Of a DNA stretch of 64,000 nt, positions 1 to 12,900 are shown one piece after another. This stretch comes from Arctopsyche grandis (taxonomy: Eukaryota > Arthropoda > Insecta > Trichoptera > Hydropsychidae), in contig NC_135357.1 of NCBI RefSeq assembly GCF_051622035.1, positions 32,778,191 through 32,842,190 on the forward strand, written 5' to 3'. Every line of letters begins with the position of its first letter. The first letter of the stretch is position 1. The notes below the pieces were generated by a model. That model was not told the DNA's origin. It worked only from the letters and a program-made list of their open reading frames with translations, and did no database searches. A program made the translations under genes and the position numbers.

Positions 1-2213
1 CGATTTGTGTATATTTTTGCAATGTCCAATTCTTTCTTTTCGGTGATGGTTAGGTTAGGTTGGGTTAGGTTTGGTGAGGTAAGCAAGTTTTGTGGATATT
101 TTTGCAATGTCGAATTCTTCGAATTCGGTGCTGTTTAGGTAAGTTTAGGTTACGTTTGGAAAGGTAAGCTAGTTCTGTGGATATTTTTGCATTGTCAAAT
201 TCTTTGATTTCGGTGATGGTTAGGTTAGGAAAGGTAAGGTTTGGTGAGGTTAGCACGTTTTGTGGATATTTTGCAATGTCGAATTCTTTGATTTCGGTGA
301 TGGTTAGGTTAGGTTGGGTTAGGTTTGGTGAGGTAAGCACGTTTTGTGGATATCATTGCAATGTCGAATTCTTCGATTTCGGTGCTGTTTAGGTTAGTTT
401 TGGTTTCGTCTGGTGAGGTAAGCAAGGTTTGTGTATATTTTGGCATTTTCAAATTCTTTGATTTCGGTGATGGTAAGGTTAGGTTGGGTAAGGTTTGGTG
501 AGGTAAGGACGTTTTGTGGATATTTTTGCAATGTCGAATTCTTTGATTTCGGTGATGATTAGGTTAGGTTGGGTTAGGTTTGGGGAGGTGAGCACGTTTC
601 GTGGATATTTTTGCATTCTCAAATTATTTGATTTCGGTGATGGTTATGCTAGGTTGGGTTAGGTTTTGTGAAGTGAGAACGTTTTGTGTATATTTTTGCA
701 AAGTCTAATTCTTTGATTTCGGTGATGGTTAGGTTAGGTTGGATTAGGTTTGGTGAGGTAAGCAAGTTTTGTGGATATTTTTGCAATGTCGAACTCCTTG
801 ATTTCGGTGATGGTTAGGTGAAATTGAGTAAGGTTTCGAGAAGCTAGCACGATTTGTGTATATTTTTGCAATGTCCAATTCTTTCATTTCGGTGATGGTA
901 AGGTTAGGTTGGGATAGGTTTGGGGAGGTAAGCACGTTTGTGGATGTTTTGGCAAAGTCGAATTCCTTGATTTCGGTGATGGTTAGGTTAAGTTGGGTTA
1001 GGTTTGGTGAGGTAAGCACGTTTTGTGGACATTTTGGAAATGTCGAATTCTTTGATTTCGGTGATGGTAAGGTTAGGTTGGGTAAGGTTTGGTGAAGAAG
1101 CACGTTTTGTGGATATTTTTGCAATGTCGAATTTTTCGATTTCGGTGATGGTTAGGTTAGGTTGGGTTAGGTTTGGTGAGGTTATCTCGTTTTGTGGATA
1201 TTTTTGCATTATCAAATTCTTTGATTTCGGTGATGGTTAGGTTAGGAAAGGTAAGGTTTGGTGAGGTTAGCACGTTTTGTGGATATTTTGCAATGTCGAA
1301 TTCTTTGATTTCGGTGATGGTTAGGTTAGGTTGGGTTAGGTTTGGTGAGGTAAGCACGTTTTGTGGATTTCTTTTACAATGTCGAATTCTTCGTTTTCGG
1401 TGCTGTTTAGGTTAGTTTGGGTTTCGTCTGGTAAGGTAAGCAAAAATTGTGTATATTTTTGCATTTTCAAATTCTTTGATTTCGGTGATGGTAAGGTTAG
1501 GTTGGGTAAGGTTTGGTGAGGTAAGGACGTTTTGTGGATATTTTGGCAATGTCGAATTCTTTGATTTCGGTGAAGGTAAGGTAAGGTTGGGTTAGGTTTG
1601 GTGAGGTTAGCACGTTTTGTGGATATTTTGGCAATGTCGAATTCATTGATTTCAGTGATGGTTAGGTTAGGTTGGGTTAGGTTTGGGGAGTTAAGTACGT
1701 TTTGTGGATATTTTTGCATTGTCAAATTATTTGATTTCGGTGTTGGTTAGGTTAGGTTGGGTTAGGTTTTGTCAATTGAGCACGTTTTGTGTATATTTTT
1801 GCAAAGTCTAATTCTTTGATTTCGGTGATGGTTAGGTTAGGTTGGGTTAGGTTTGGTGAGGTAAGCAAGTTTTGTGGATATTTTTGCATTGTCAAATTCT
1901 TTGAATTCGGTGATGGTTAGGTTAGGTTGGGTAAGGTTTCGTGAAGCTAGCACGATTTGTGTATATTTTTGCAATGTCCAATTCTTTCTTTTCGGTGATG
2001 GTTAGGTTAGGTTGGGTTAGGTTTGGTGAGGTAAACAAGTTTTGTAGATATTTTTGAAATGTCGAATTCTTTGAATTCGGTGATAATAAGGTAAGTTTGG
2101 GTTAGGTTTCGTGAGGTAAGCAAGCTTTGTGGATATTTTGGCAATGTCAAATTCATTGATTTCGGTGATGGTTAGGTTAGGTAAGGTTAGGTTTGGTGAG
2201 GTAAGCAAGTTTT

Positions 2214-4741
2214 GTGGATATTTTGGCAATGTCGAATTCTTTGATTTCGGTGAAGGTTAGGTTAGGTTGGGTTAGGTTTGGTGAGGTTAGCACGTTTTGT
2301 GGATATTTTGGCAATGTCGAATTCTTTGATTTCGGTGATGGTTAGGTTAGGTTGGATTAGGTTTGGTGAGGTTAGCACGTTTTGTGGATATTTTGGCAAT
2401 GTCGAATTCATTGATTTCAGTGATGGTTAGGTTAGGTTGGGTTAGGTTTGGTGAGGTAAGCAAGTTTTGTGGATATTTTTGCAATGTCGAATTCTTCGAT
2501 TTCGGTGCTGTTTAGGTTAGTTTGCGTTACGTTTGGAAAGGTAAGCAAGTTCTGTGGATATTTTTGCATTGTCAAATTATTTGATTTCGGTGTTGGTTAG
2601 GTTAGGTTGGGTAAGGTTTTGTCAAATGAGCACGTTTTGTGTATATTTTTGCAAAGTCTTATTCTTTGATTTCGGTGATGGTAAGGTTAGGTTGGGTTAG
2701 GTTTGGTGAGGTAAGCAAGTTTTGTGGATATTTTTGCGATGTCGAATTCTTCGATTTCGGTGCTGTTAACGTTAGTTTGAGTTACGTTTAGAAAGGTAAG
2801 CAAGTTCTGTGGATATTTTTGCAATGTCGAATTCTTTTATTTCGGTGATGGTTCGGTTAGGTTGGGTTAGGTTTCGTGAAGCTAGCACGATTTGTGTATA
2901 TTTTTGCAATGTCCAATTCTTTCTTTTCGGTGATGGTTAGGTTAGGTTGGGTTAGGTTTGGTGAGGTAAGCAAGTTTTGTGGATATTTTTGCAATGTCGA
3001 ATTCTTCGAATTCGGTGCTGTTTAGGTAAGTATAGGTTAGGTTTGGAAAGGTAAGCTAGTTCTGTGGATATTTTTGCATTGTCAAATTCTTTGATTTCGG
3101 TGATGGTTAGGTTAGGAAAGGTAAGGTTTGGTGAGGTTAGCAAGTTTTGTGGATATTTTGCAATGTCGAATTCTTTGATTTCGGTGATGGTTAGGTTAGG
3201 TTGGGTGAGGTTCGGTGAGGTAAGCACGTTTTGTGGATATCATTGCAATGTCGAATTCTTCGATTTCGGTGCTGTTTAGGTTAGTTTGGGTTTCGTCTGG
3301 TGAGGTAAGCAAGGTTTGTGTATATTTTAGGATTTTCAAATTCTTTGATTTCGGTGATGGTAAGGTTAGGTTGGGTAAAGTGTGGTGAGGTAAGGACGTT
3401 TTGTGGATATTTTTGCAATGTCGAATTCTTTGATTTCGGTGATGGTTAGGTTAGGTTGGGTAAGGTTTGGTGAGGTAAGCAAGTTTTGTGGATATTTTGG
3501 CAATGTCGAATTCTTTGATTTCGGTGAAGGTTAGGTTAGGTTGGGTTAGGTTTGGTGAGGTTAGCACGTTTTGTGGATATTTTGGCAATGTCGAATTCTT
3601 TGATTTCGGTGATGGTTAGGTTAGGTTGGATTAGGTTTGGTGAGGTTAGCACGTTTTGTGGATATTTTGGCAATGTCGAATTCATTGATTTCAGTGATGG
3701 TTAGGTTAGGTTGGGTTAGGTTTGGTGAGGTAAGCAAGTTTTGTGGATATTTTTGCAATGTCGAATTCTTCGATTTCGGTGCTGTTTAGGTTAGTTTGCG
3801 TTACGTTTGGAAAGGTAAGCAAGTTCTGTGGATATTTTTGCATTGTCAAATTATTTGATTTCGGTGTTGGTTAGGTTAGGTTGGGTAAGGTTTTGTCAAA
3901 TGAGCACGTTTTGTGTATATTTTTGCAAAGTCTTATTCTTTGATTTCGGTGATGGTAAGGTTAGGTTGGGTTAGGTTTGGTGAGGTAAGCAAGTTTTGTG
4001 GATATTTTTGCGATGTCGAATTCTTCGATTTCGGTGCTGTTAACGTTAGTTTGAGTTACGTTTAGAAAGGTAAGCAAGTTCTGTGGATATTTTTGCAATG
4101 TCGAATTCTTTTATTTCGGTGATGGTTCGGTTAGGTTGGGTTAGGTTTCGTGAAGCTAGCACGATTTGTGTATATTTTTGCAATGTCCAATTCTTTCTTT
4201 TCGGTGATGGTTAGGTTAGGTTGGGTTAGGTTTGGTGAGGTAAGCAAGTTTTGTGGATATTTTTGCAATGTCGAATTCTTCGAATTCGGTGCTGTTTAGG
4301 TAAGTATAGGTTAGGTTTGGAAAGGTAAGCTAGTTCTGTGGATATTTTTGCATTGTCAAATTCTTTGATTTCGGTGATGGTTAGGTTAGGAAAGGTAAGG
4401 TTTGGTGAGGTTAGCAAGTTTTGTGGATATTTTGCAATGTCGAATTCTTTGATTTCGGTGATGGTTAGGTTAGGTTGGGTTAGGTTCGGTGAGGTAAGCA
4501 CGTTTTGTGGATATCATTGCAATGTCGAATTCTTCGATTTCGGTGCTGTTTAGGTTAGTTTGGGTTTCGTCTGGTGAGGTAAGCAAGGTTTGTGTATATT
4601 TTAGGATTTTCAAATTCTTTGATTTCGGTGATGGTAAGGTTAGGTTGGGTAAAGTGTGGTGAGGTAAGGACGTTTTGTGGATATTTTTGCAATGTCGAAT
4701 TCTTTGATTTCGGTGATGGTTAGGTTAGGTTGGGTAAGGTT
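2214..4741 (+). repeat. 1,274-bp higher-order duplication in the satellite
   Basis: Two adjacent copies of a block of 15 monomers (about 2,214-3,487 and 3,488-4,741) are nearly base-for-base identical, including private variants such as the monomers with GTTAACGTTAG and the shortened TTTAGGATTTTC unit. Neighbouring monomers differ from one another far more. The second copy diverges at about 4,742, where TTTGGGGAGGTGAG replaces TTTGGTGAGGTAAG. This indicates recent amplification of a multi-monomer block, as in higher-order satellite evolution. Confidence 0.85.
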
Positions 4742-6879
4742 TGGGGAGGTGAGCACGTTTCGTGGATATTTTTGCATTCTCAAATTATTTGATTTGAGCA
4801 CGTCTCGTGAAGCTAGGACGATTTGTGTATATTTTTGCAATGTCCAATTCTATCTTTTCGGTGATGGTTAGGTTAGGTTAGGTTAGGTTCTGTGAGGTTA
4901 GCACGTTTTGTGGATATTTTGGCAATGTCGAATTATTTGATTTCGGTGTTGGTTAGTTTAGGTTGGGTTAGGTTTGGCGAGGTAAGCACGTTTGTGGATA
5001 TTTTTGCAATGTCGAATTCTTCGATTTCAGTGCTGTTAGGGTTAGTTTGGGATACGTTTGGAAAGGTAAGCAAGTTCTGTGGATATTTTTGCATTGTCAA
5101 ATTCTTTGATTTCGGTGATGGTTAGGTTAGGTTAGTTAAGGTTTGGTGAGGTTAGCACGTTTTGTGGATATTTCGCAATGTCGAATTCCTTGATTTCGGT
5201 GATGGTTGGGTTAAATTGGGTTAGGTTTCGTGAGGTAAGCACGTTTTGTGTATATTTTTGCAATGTCGAATTCATTGATTTCGGTGATGGTTTGGTTAGG
5301 TTGGGTTAGGTTTCGTGAGGTTAGCACTTTTGTGGATATTTTGGCAATGTCGAATTCTTTGATTTCGGTGAAGGTTAGGTTAGGTTGGGTTAGGTTTGGT
5401 GAGGTTAGCACGTTTTGTGGATATTTTGGCAATGTCGAATTCTTTGATTTCGGTGATGGTTAGGTTAGGTTGGGTTAGGTTTCGTGAAGCTAGCACGATT
5501 TGTGTATATTTTTGCAATGTCCAATTCTTTCTTTTCGGTGATGGTTAAGTTAGGTTGGGTTAGGTTTGGTGAGGTAAGCACGTTTTGTGGATATTTTGGC
5601 AATGTCGAATTCTTTGATTTCGGTGATGGTTAGGTTAGGTTGGGTTAGGTTTAAGGAGGTAAGCACGTTTCGTGGATATTTTTGCATTTTCAAATTATTT
5701 GATTTCGGTGTTGGTTAGGTAAGGTTGGGTAAGGTTTTGTCAATTGAGCACGTTTTGTGTATATTTTTGCAAAGTCTAATTCTTTGATTTCGGTGATGGT
5801 AAGGTTAAGTTGGGTTAGGTTTGGTGAGGTAAGCACGTTTTGTGGATATTTTGGCAATGTCGAATTCCTTGATTTCGGTGATGGTGAGGTTAGGTTGGGT
5901 TAGGTTTGGTGAGGTTTGCACGTTTTGTGTATATTTTTGCAATGTCGAATTCATTGATTTCGGTGATGGTTAGGATAGGTTGGGCTTAGTTTCGTGAAGC
6001 TAGCACGATTTGTGTATATTTTTGCAATCGCCAATTCTTTCATTTCGGTGATGGTAAGGTTAGGTTGGGTTAGGTTTGGGGAGGTAAGCACGTTTTGTGG
6101 ATATTTTTGCATTGTCAAATTCTTTCATTTCGGTGATGGTTAGGTTAGGTTGGGTAAGGTTTGGTGAGGTTAGCACGTTTTGTGGATATTTTGCAATTTC
6201 CAATTCTTTGATTTCCGTGATGTTTAGGTTAGGTTGGGTTAGGTTTGGTGAGGTAAGCACGTTTTGTGGATATTTTTCCATTGTCAAATTATTTGATTTC
6301 GGTGATGGTTAGGTTAGATTGGGTTAGGTTTTGTGAAGTGAGCACGTTTTGTGTATAATTTTGCAAAGTCTAATTCTTTGATTTCGGTAATGGTTCGGTT
6401 AGGTTGGGTTAGGATTGGTGAGGTTTGCACGTTTTGTGGATATTTTGGCAATGTCGAATTCTTTGATTTCGGTGATGGTTAGGTTAGGTTGGGTAAGGTT
6501 TGGTGAGGTTAGCACGTTTTGTGGATTTTTTGCAATGTCGAATTCTTTGATTTCGGTGATGGTTAGGTTAGGTTGGGTTAGGTTTAGTGAGGTAAGCACG
6601 TTTTGTGTATATTTTTGCAATGTCGAATTCATTAATTTCGGTGATGGTTAGGTAAGGTTGGGTTTAGTTTCGTGAAGCTAGCACGATTTGTGTATATTTT
6701 TGTAATCGCCAATTCTTTCATTTCGGTGATGGTTAGGGTAGGTTGGGTTAGGTTTGGTGAGGTAAGCACGTTTTGTGGATATTTTGGCAATGTCGAATTC
6801 TTTGATTTCGGTGATGGTAAGGTTAGGTTGGGTAAGGTTTGGTGAGGAAGCACGTTTTGTGGATATTTTTGCAATGTCG

Positions 6880-9800
6880 AATTCTTTGATTTTGGTGATG
6901 GTTAGGTTAGGTTGGGTTAGGTTTCGTGAAGCTAGGACGATTTGTGTATATTTTTGCAATTTCCAATTCTATCTTTTCGGTGATGGTTAGGTTAGGTTGG
7001 GTTTGGTTTTGTGAAGTGAGCACGTTTTGTGTATATTTTTGCAAAGTCTAATTCTTTGATTTAGGTGATGGTTAGGTTAGGTTGGGTAAGGTTTGGTGAG
7101 GCTAGCACGTTTTGTGGATATTTTGCAATGTCGAATTCTTTTATTTCGGTGATGGTTAGGTTAGGTTGGGTAAGGTTTGGTGAGAAAAGCACCTTTTGTG
7201 GATATTTTTGCAATGTCAAATTCTTCCATTTCGGTGATGGTAAGGTTAGGTTGGGATAGGTTTGGGGAGGTAAGCACGTTTGTGGATGTTTTGGCAAAGT
7301 CGAATTCCTTAATTTCGGTGATGGTAAGGTTAAGTTGGGTTAGGTTTGGTGAAGTAAGCACGTCTTGTAGATATTTTGGCAATGTCGAATTCTTTGATTT
7401 CGGTGACGGTTAGGTTAGGTTGGGTTAGGTTTGGGGAGGTAAGCACGTTTTGTGGATATTTTTGCATTGTCAAATTCTTTGATTTCGGTGATGGTAAGGT
7501 TAGGTTGGGTAAGGTATGGTGAGGAAGCACGTTTTGTGGATATTTTTGCAATGTCGAATTCTTTGATTTTGGTGATGGTTAGGTTAGGTTGGGTTAGGTT
7601 TCGTGAAGCTAGGACAATTTGTGTATATTTCTGCAATGTCCAATTCTATCTTTTCGGTGATGGTTAGGTTAGGTTGGGTTTGGTTTTGTGAAGTGAGCAC
7701 GTTTTGTGTATATTTTTGCAAAGTCTAATTCTTTGATTTCGGTGATGGTAAGGTTAGGTTGGGTAAGGTTTGGTGAGGTTAGCACGTTTTGTGGATATTT
7801 TGCAATGTCGAATTCTTTTATTTCGGTGATGGTTAGGTTAGGTTGGGTAAGGTTTGGTGAGAAAAGCACGTTTTGTGGATATTTTTGCAATGTCAAATTC
7901 TTCCATTTCGGTGATGGTAAGGTTAGGTTGGGATAGGTTTGGGGAGGTAAGCACGTTTGTGGATGTTTTGGCAAACTCGAATTACTTGATTTCGGTGATG
8001 GTAAGGTTAAGTTGGGTTAGGTTTGGTGAGGTAAGCACGTTTTGTGGATATTTTGGCAATGTCGAATTCTTTGATTTCGGTGATGGTAAGGTTAGGTTGG
8101 GTAAGGTTTGGTGAGGTTAGCACGTTTTGTGGATATTTTGCAATGACGAATTCTTTGATTTCGGTGATGGTTAGGTTAGGTTGGGTTAGGTTTGGTAAGG
8201 TAAGCACGTTTTGTGGATATTTTTCCATTGTCAAATTATTTGATTTCGGTGATGGTTAGGTTAGGTTGGGTTAGGTTTTGTGAAGTGAGCACGTTTTGTG
8301 TATATTTTTGCAAAGTCTAATTCTTTGATTTCGGTAATGGTTCGGTTAGGTTATGTTAGGATTGGTGAGGTTTGCACGTTTTGTGGATATTTTGGCAATG
8401 TCGAATTCTTTGATTTCGGTGATGGTTAGGTTAGGTTGGGTTAGGTTTCGTGAAGCTAGGACGATTTGTGTATATTTTTGCAATTTCCAATTCTATCTTT
8501 TCGGTGATGGTTAGGTTAGGTTGGGTTTGGTTTTGTGAAGTGAGCACGTTTTGTGTATATTTTTGCAAAGTCTAATTCTTTGATTTCGGTGATGGTTAGG
8601 TTAGGTTGGGTAAGGTTTGGTGAGGCTAGCACGTTTTGTGGATATTTTGCAATGTCGAATTCTTTTATTTCGGTGATGGTTAGATTAGGTTGGGTAAGGT
8701 TTGGTGAGAAAAGCACCTTTTGTGGATATTTTTGCAATGTCAAATTCTTCCATTTCGGTGATGGTAAGGTTAGGTTGGGATAGGTTTGGGGAGGTAAGCA
8801 CGTTTGTGGATGTTTTGGCAAAGTCGAATTCCTTAATTTCGGTGATGGTAAGGTTAAGTTGGGTTAGGTTTGGTGAAGTAAGCACGTCTTGTAGATATTT
8901 TGGCAATGTCGAATTCTTTGATTTCGGTGACGGTTAGGTTAGGTTGGGTTAGGTTTGGGGAGGTAAGCACGTTTTGTGGATATTTTTGCATTGTCAAATT
9001 CTTTGATTTCGGTGATGGTAAGGTGAGGTTGGGTAAGGTATGGTGAGTAAGCACGTTTTGTGGATATTTTTGCAATGTCGAATTCTTTGATTTTGGTGAT
9101 GGTTAGGTTAGGTTGGGTTAGGTTTCGTGAAGCTAGGACAATTTGTGTATATTTCTGCAATGTCCAATTCTATCTTTTCGGTGATGGTTAGGTTAGGTTG
9201 GGTTTGGTTTTGTGAAGTGAGCACGTTTTGTGTATATTTTTGCAAAGTCTAATTCTTTGATTTCGGTGATGGTTAGGTTAGGTTGGGTAAGGTTTGGTGA
9301 GGTTAGCACGTTTTGTGGATATTTTGCAATGTCGAATTCTTTTATTTCGGTGATGGTTAGGTTAGGTTGGGTAAGGTTTGGTGAGAAAAGCACGTTTTGT
9401 GGATATTTTTGCAATGTCAAATTCTTCCATTTCGGTGATGGTAAGGTTAGGTTGGGATAGGTTTGGGGAGGTAAGCACGTTTGTGGATGTTTTGGCAAAC
9501 TCGAATTACTTGATTTCGGTGATGGTAAGGTTAAGTTGGGTTAGGTTTGGTGAGGTAAGCACGTTTTGTGGATATTTTGGCAATGTCGAATTCTTTGATT
9601 TCGGTGATGGTAAGGTTAGGTTGGGTAAGGTTTGGTGAGGTTAGCACGTTTTGTGGATATTTTGCAATGTCGAATTCTTTGATTTCGGTGATGGTTAGGT
9701 TAGGTTGGGTTAGGTTTAATAAGGTAAGCACGTTTTGTGGATATTTTTCCATTGTCAAATTATTTGATTTCGGTGATGGTTAGGTTAGGTTGGGTTAGGT

Positions 9801-9975
9801 TTTGTGAAGTGAGCACGTTTTGTGTATATTTTTGCAAAGTCTAATTCTTTGATTTCGGTAATGGTTCGGTTAGGTTATGTTAGGATTGGTGAGGTTTGCA
9901 CGTTTTGTGGATATTTTGGCAATGTCGAATTCTTTGATTTCGGTGATGGTTAGGTTAGGTTGGGTTAGGTTTGGG
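6880..9975 (+). repeat. 1,524-bp higher-order duplication in the satellite
   Basis: Blocks of 18 monomers at about 6,880-8,403 and 8,404-9,975 match at an offset of 1,524 bp. The marker phrase GGGTTTGGTTTTGTGAAG occurs at about 6,998 and 8,522 and again at 7,676 and 9,200. The copies differ at only a few scattered bases. Each block also contains an internal shorter repeat of about 677 bp, so duplication happened at more than one scale. Confidence 0.8.
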
Positions 9976-12900
9976 GAGGTGAGAACGTTTTGTGGATATT
10001 TTTGCTTTTTCAAATTCTTTGATTTCGGTGATGATTAGGTTAGGTTGGGTAAGGTTTTGTGAGGAACGTACGTTTTGTGGATATTTTGGAAATGTCGAAT
10101 TCATTGATTTCGGTGATTGTTTGGTTAGGTTGGGTTAGGTTTTGTGAGGTTAGCACGTTTTGTGTATATTTTGGCAATGTCGAATTCTTCGATTTCGGTG
10201 ATGGTGAGGTTAGGTTGGGGTGGTTTGGTGAGGTAAGCACGTTTTGTGTATATTTTTGAAATGTCGAATTCATTGATTTCGGTGATGGTTAGGATAGGTT
10301 GGGTTTAGTTTCGTAAAGCTAGCACGATATGTGTATATTTTTGCAATCGCCAATTCTTTCATTTCGGTGATGGTTAGGTTGGGTTGGGTTAGGTTTGGTG
10401 AGGTAAGCACGTTTTGTGTATATTTTTGCAAAGTCTAATTCGTTGATTTCAGGGATGGATAAGTTAGGTTGGGTTAGGTTTGGTGAGGTAAGCAAGTTTT
10501 GTGGATATTTTTGCAATGTCGAATTCTTCGATTTCGGTGCTGTTTAGGTTAGTTTGCGTTACGTTTGGAAAGGTAAGCAAGTTCTGTGGATATTTTTGCA
10601 TTGTCAAATTCTTCGATTTCGGTGATGGTTAGGTTAGGTTTATTAAGGTTTGGTGAGGTTAGCACGTTTTGTGGATATTTTGCAATGTCAAATTCTTTGA
10701 TTTCAGTGATGGTTAGGTTAGGTTGGGTAAGGTTTGGTGAGGTAAGCACGTTTTGTGTATATTTATGCATTGTCAAATTATTTGATTTCGGTGATGGTTA
10801 GGTTAGGTTGGGTTAGGTTTTGTGAAGTGAGCACGTTTTGTGTATATTTTTGCAAAGTCTATTTCTTTGATTTCGGTAATGGTTAGGTTAGGTTGGGTTA
10901 GGATTGGTGAGGTTTGCACGTTTTGTGGATATTTTGGCAATGTCGAATTCTTTGATTTCGGTGATGGTAAGGTTAGGTTGGGTAAGGTTTGGTGAGGAAG
11001 CACGTTTTGTGGATATTTTGCAATGTCGAATTCTTGGATTTCGGTGATGGTTAGGTTAGGTTGGGATAGGTTTGTCAGGTGAGCACGTTATTTGGATATT
11101 TTGGCAATGTCGAATTCTTTGATTTCGGTGAAGGTTAGGTTAGGTTAGGTAAGGTTTGGTGAGATTAGCACAAATTAGGGATATTTTTGCAATGTCGAAT
11201 TCTTTGATTTCGGTGATGGTAAGGTTAGGTTGGGTTAGGTTTGGTGAGGTAAGCACGTTTTGTGGATATTTTTGCAATGTCGAATTCTACGATTTCGGTG
11301 CTGTTTGGGTTAGTTTGGGTTACGTATGGTGAGGTTAGCAAGTTTTGTGGATATTTTTGCATTTTCAAATTCTTTGATTTCGGTGATGGTTAGGTTAGGT
11401 TGGGTAAGGTTTCGTGAAGCAAGCACGATTTGTGTATATTTTTGCAATGTCCAATTCTTTGATTTCGGTGATGGTTAGGTTAGGTTGGGTTAGGTTTCGT
11501 GAAGCAAGCACGATTTGAGTATATTTTTGGAATGTCCAATTCTTTCATTTCGGTGATGGTTAGGTTAGGTTGGGATAAGTTAAGTAAGGTTAGCACGTTT
11601 TGTGGATATTTTGGCAATGTCGAATTCGTTGATTTCGGTGATGGTTAGATTAGGTTAGGTTAGGTTTGGTGAGGTTAGCACGTTTTGTGGATATTTTGGC
11701 AATGTCGAATTCTTTGATTTCGGTGAAGGTTAGGTTAGGTAGGGTTAGGTTTGGTGAGGTTAGCACGTTTTGTGGATATTTTTACAATGTCGAATTCATT
11801 GATTTCGGTGATAGTTAGGTTAGGTTGGGTTTAGTTTCGTGAAGCTAGCACGATTTGTGTATATTTTTGCAATGTAAAATTCATTGATTTCGGTGATGGT
11901 TAGGTTAGGTTGGGTTAGGTTTTGTGAAGCAAGCACGATTTGTGTATATTTTTGGAATGTCCAATTCTTTCTTTTCGGTGATGGTTAGGTTAGGTTGGAA
12001 TAGGTTAAGTAAGGTTAGCACGTTTTGTGGATGTTTTGGCAATGTCGAATTCATTGATTTCGGTGATGGTAAGATTAGGTTAGGTTAGGTTTGGTGAGGT
12101 TAGCACGTTTTGTGGATATTTTGGCAATGTCGAATTCTTTGATTTCGGTGAAGGTTAGGTTAGGATCGGTTAGGTGTGGTGAGGTAAGCACGTTTTGTGT
12201 ATATTTTGGCAATGTCAAATTCTTTGATTTCGGTGATGGTTAGGTTAGGTTGGGTAAGGTTTGGTGAGATTAGCACAAATTAGGGATATTTTTGCAATGT
12301 CGAATTCTTTGATTTCGGTGATGGTAAGGTTAGGTTGGGTTAGGTTTGGTGAGGTAAGCACGTTTTGTGGATATTTTTGCAATGTCGAATTCTACGATTT
12401 CGGTGCTGTTTGGGTTAGTTTGGGTTACGTATGGTGAGGTTAGCATGTTTTGTGGATATTTTTGCATTTTCAAATTCTTTGATTTCGGTGATGGTTAGGT
12501 TAGGTTGGGTAAGGTTTCGTGAAGCTAGCACGATTTGTGTATATTTTTGCAATGTCCAATTCTTTGATTTCGGTGATGGTTAGGTTAGGTCGGGTTAGGT
12601 TTCGTGAGGTTTGCACGTTTTGTGGATATTTTGGCAATGTCGAATTCTTTGATTTCGGTAATGGTTAGGTTAGGTTGGGTTAGGTTTAAGGAGGTAAGCA
12701 AGTTTTGTGGATATTTTTGCATTGTCAAATTCTTTCATTTCGGTGATGGTAAGGTTAGGTTGGGTTATGTTTGTTGAGGTTAGCACGTTTTGTGGATATT
12801 TTGGCAATGTCGAATTCTTTGATTTCGGTGATGGTTAGGTTAGGTTGCGTAAGGTTTGGTGAGGTAAGCACGTTTTGTGGATATTTTGGCAATGTCGAAT

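Noticed and set aside
65-11003. Dozens of 60-130 codon ORFs on both strands in the satellite
   Set aside because: They repeat the same peptide phrases (for example NSLISVMVRLGWVRFGEV and TSPNLTQPNLTITEIKEF) every 85 bp and come from the repeat itself. The unit length is not a multiple of 3, so the frame changes from unit to unit, and no domain or codon signature is present.
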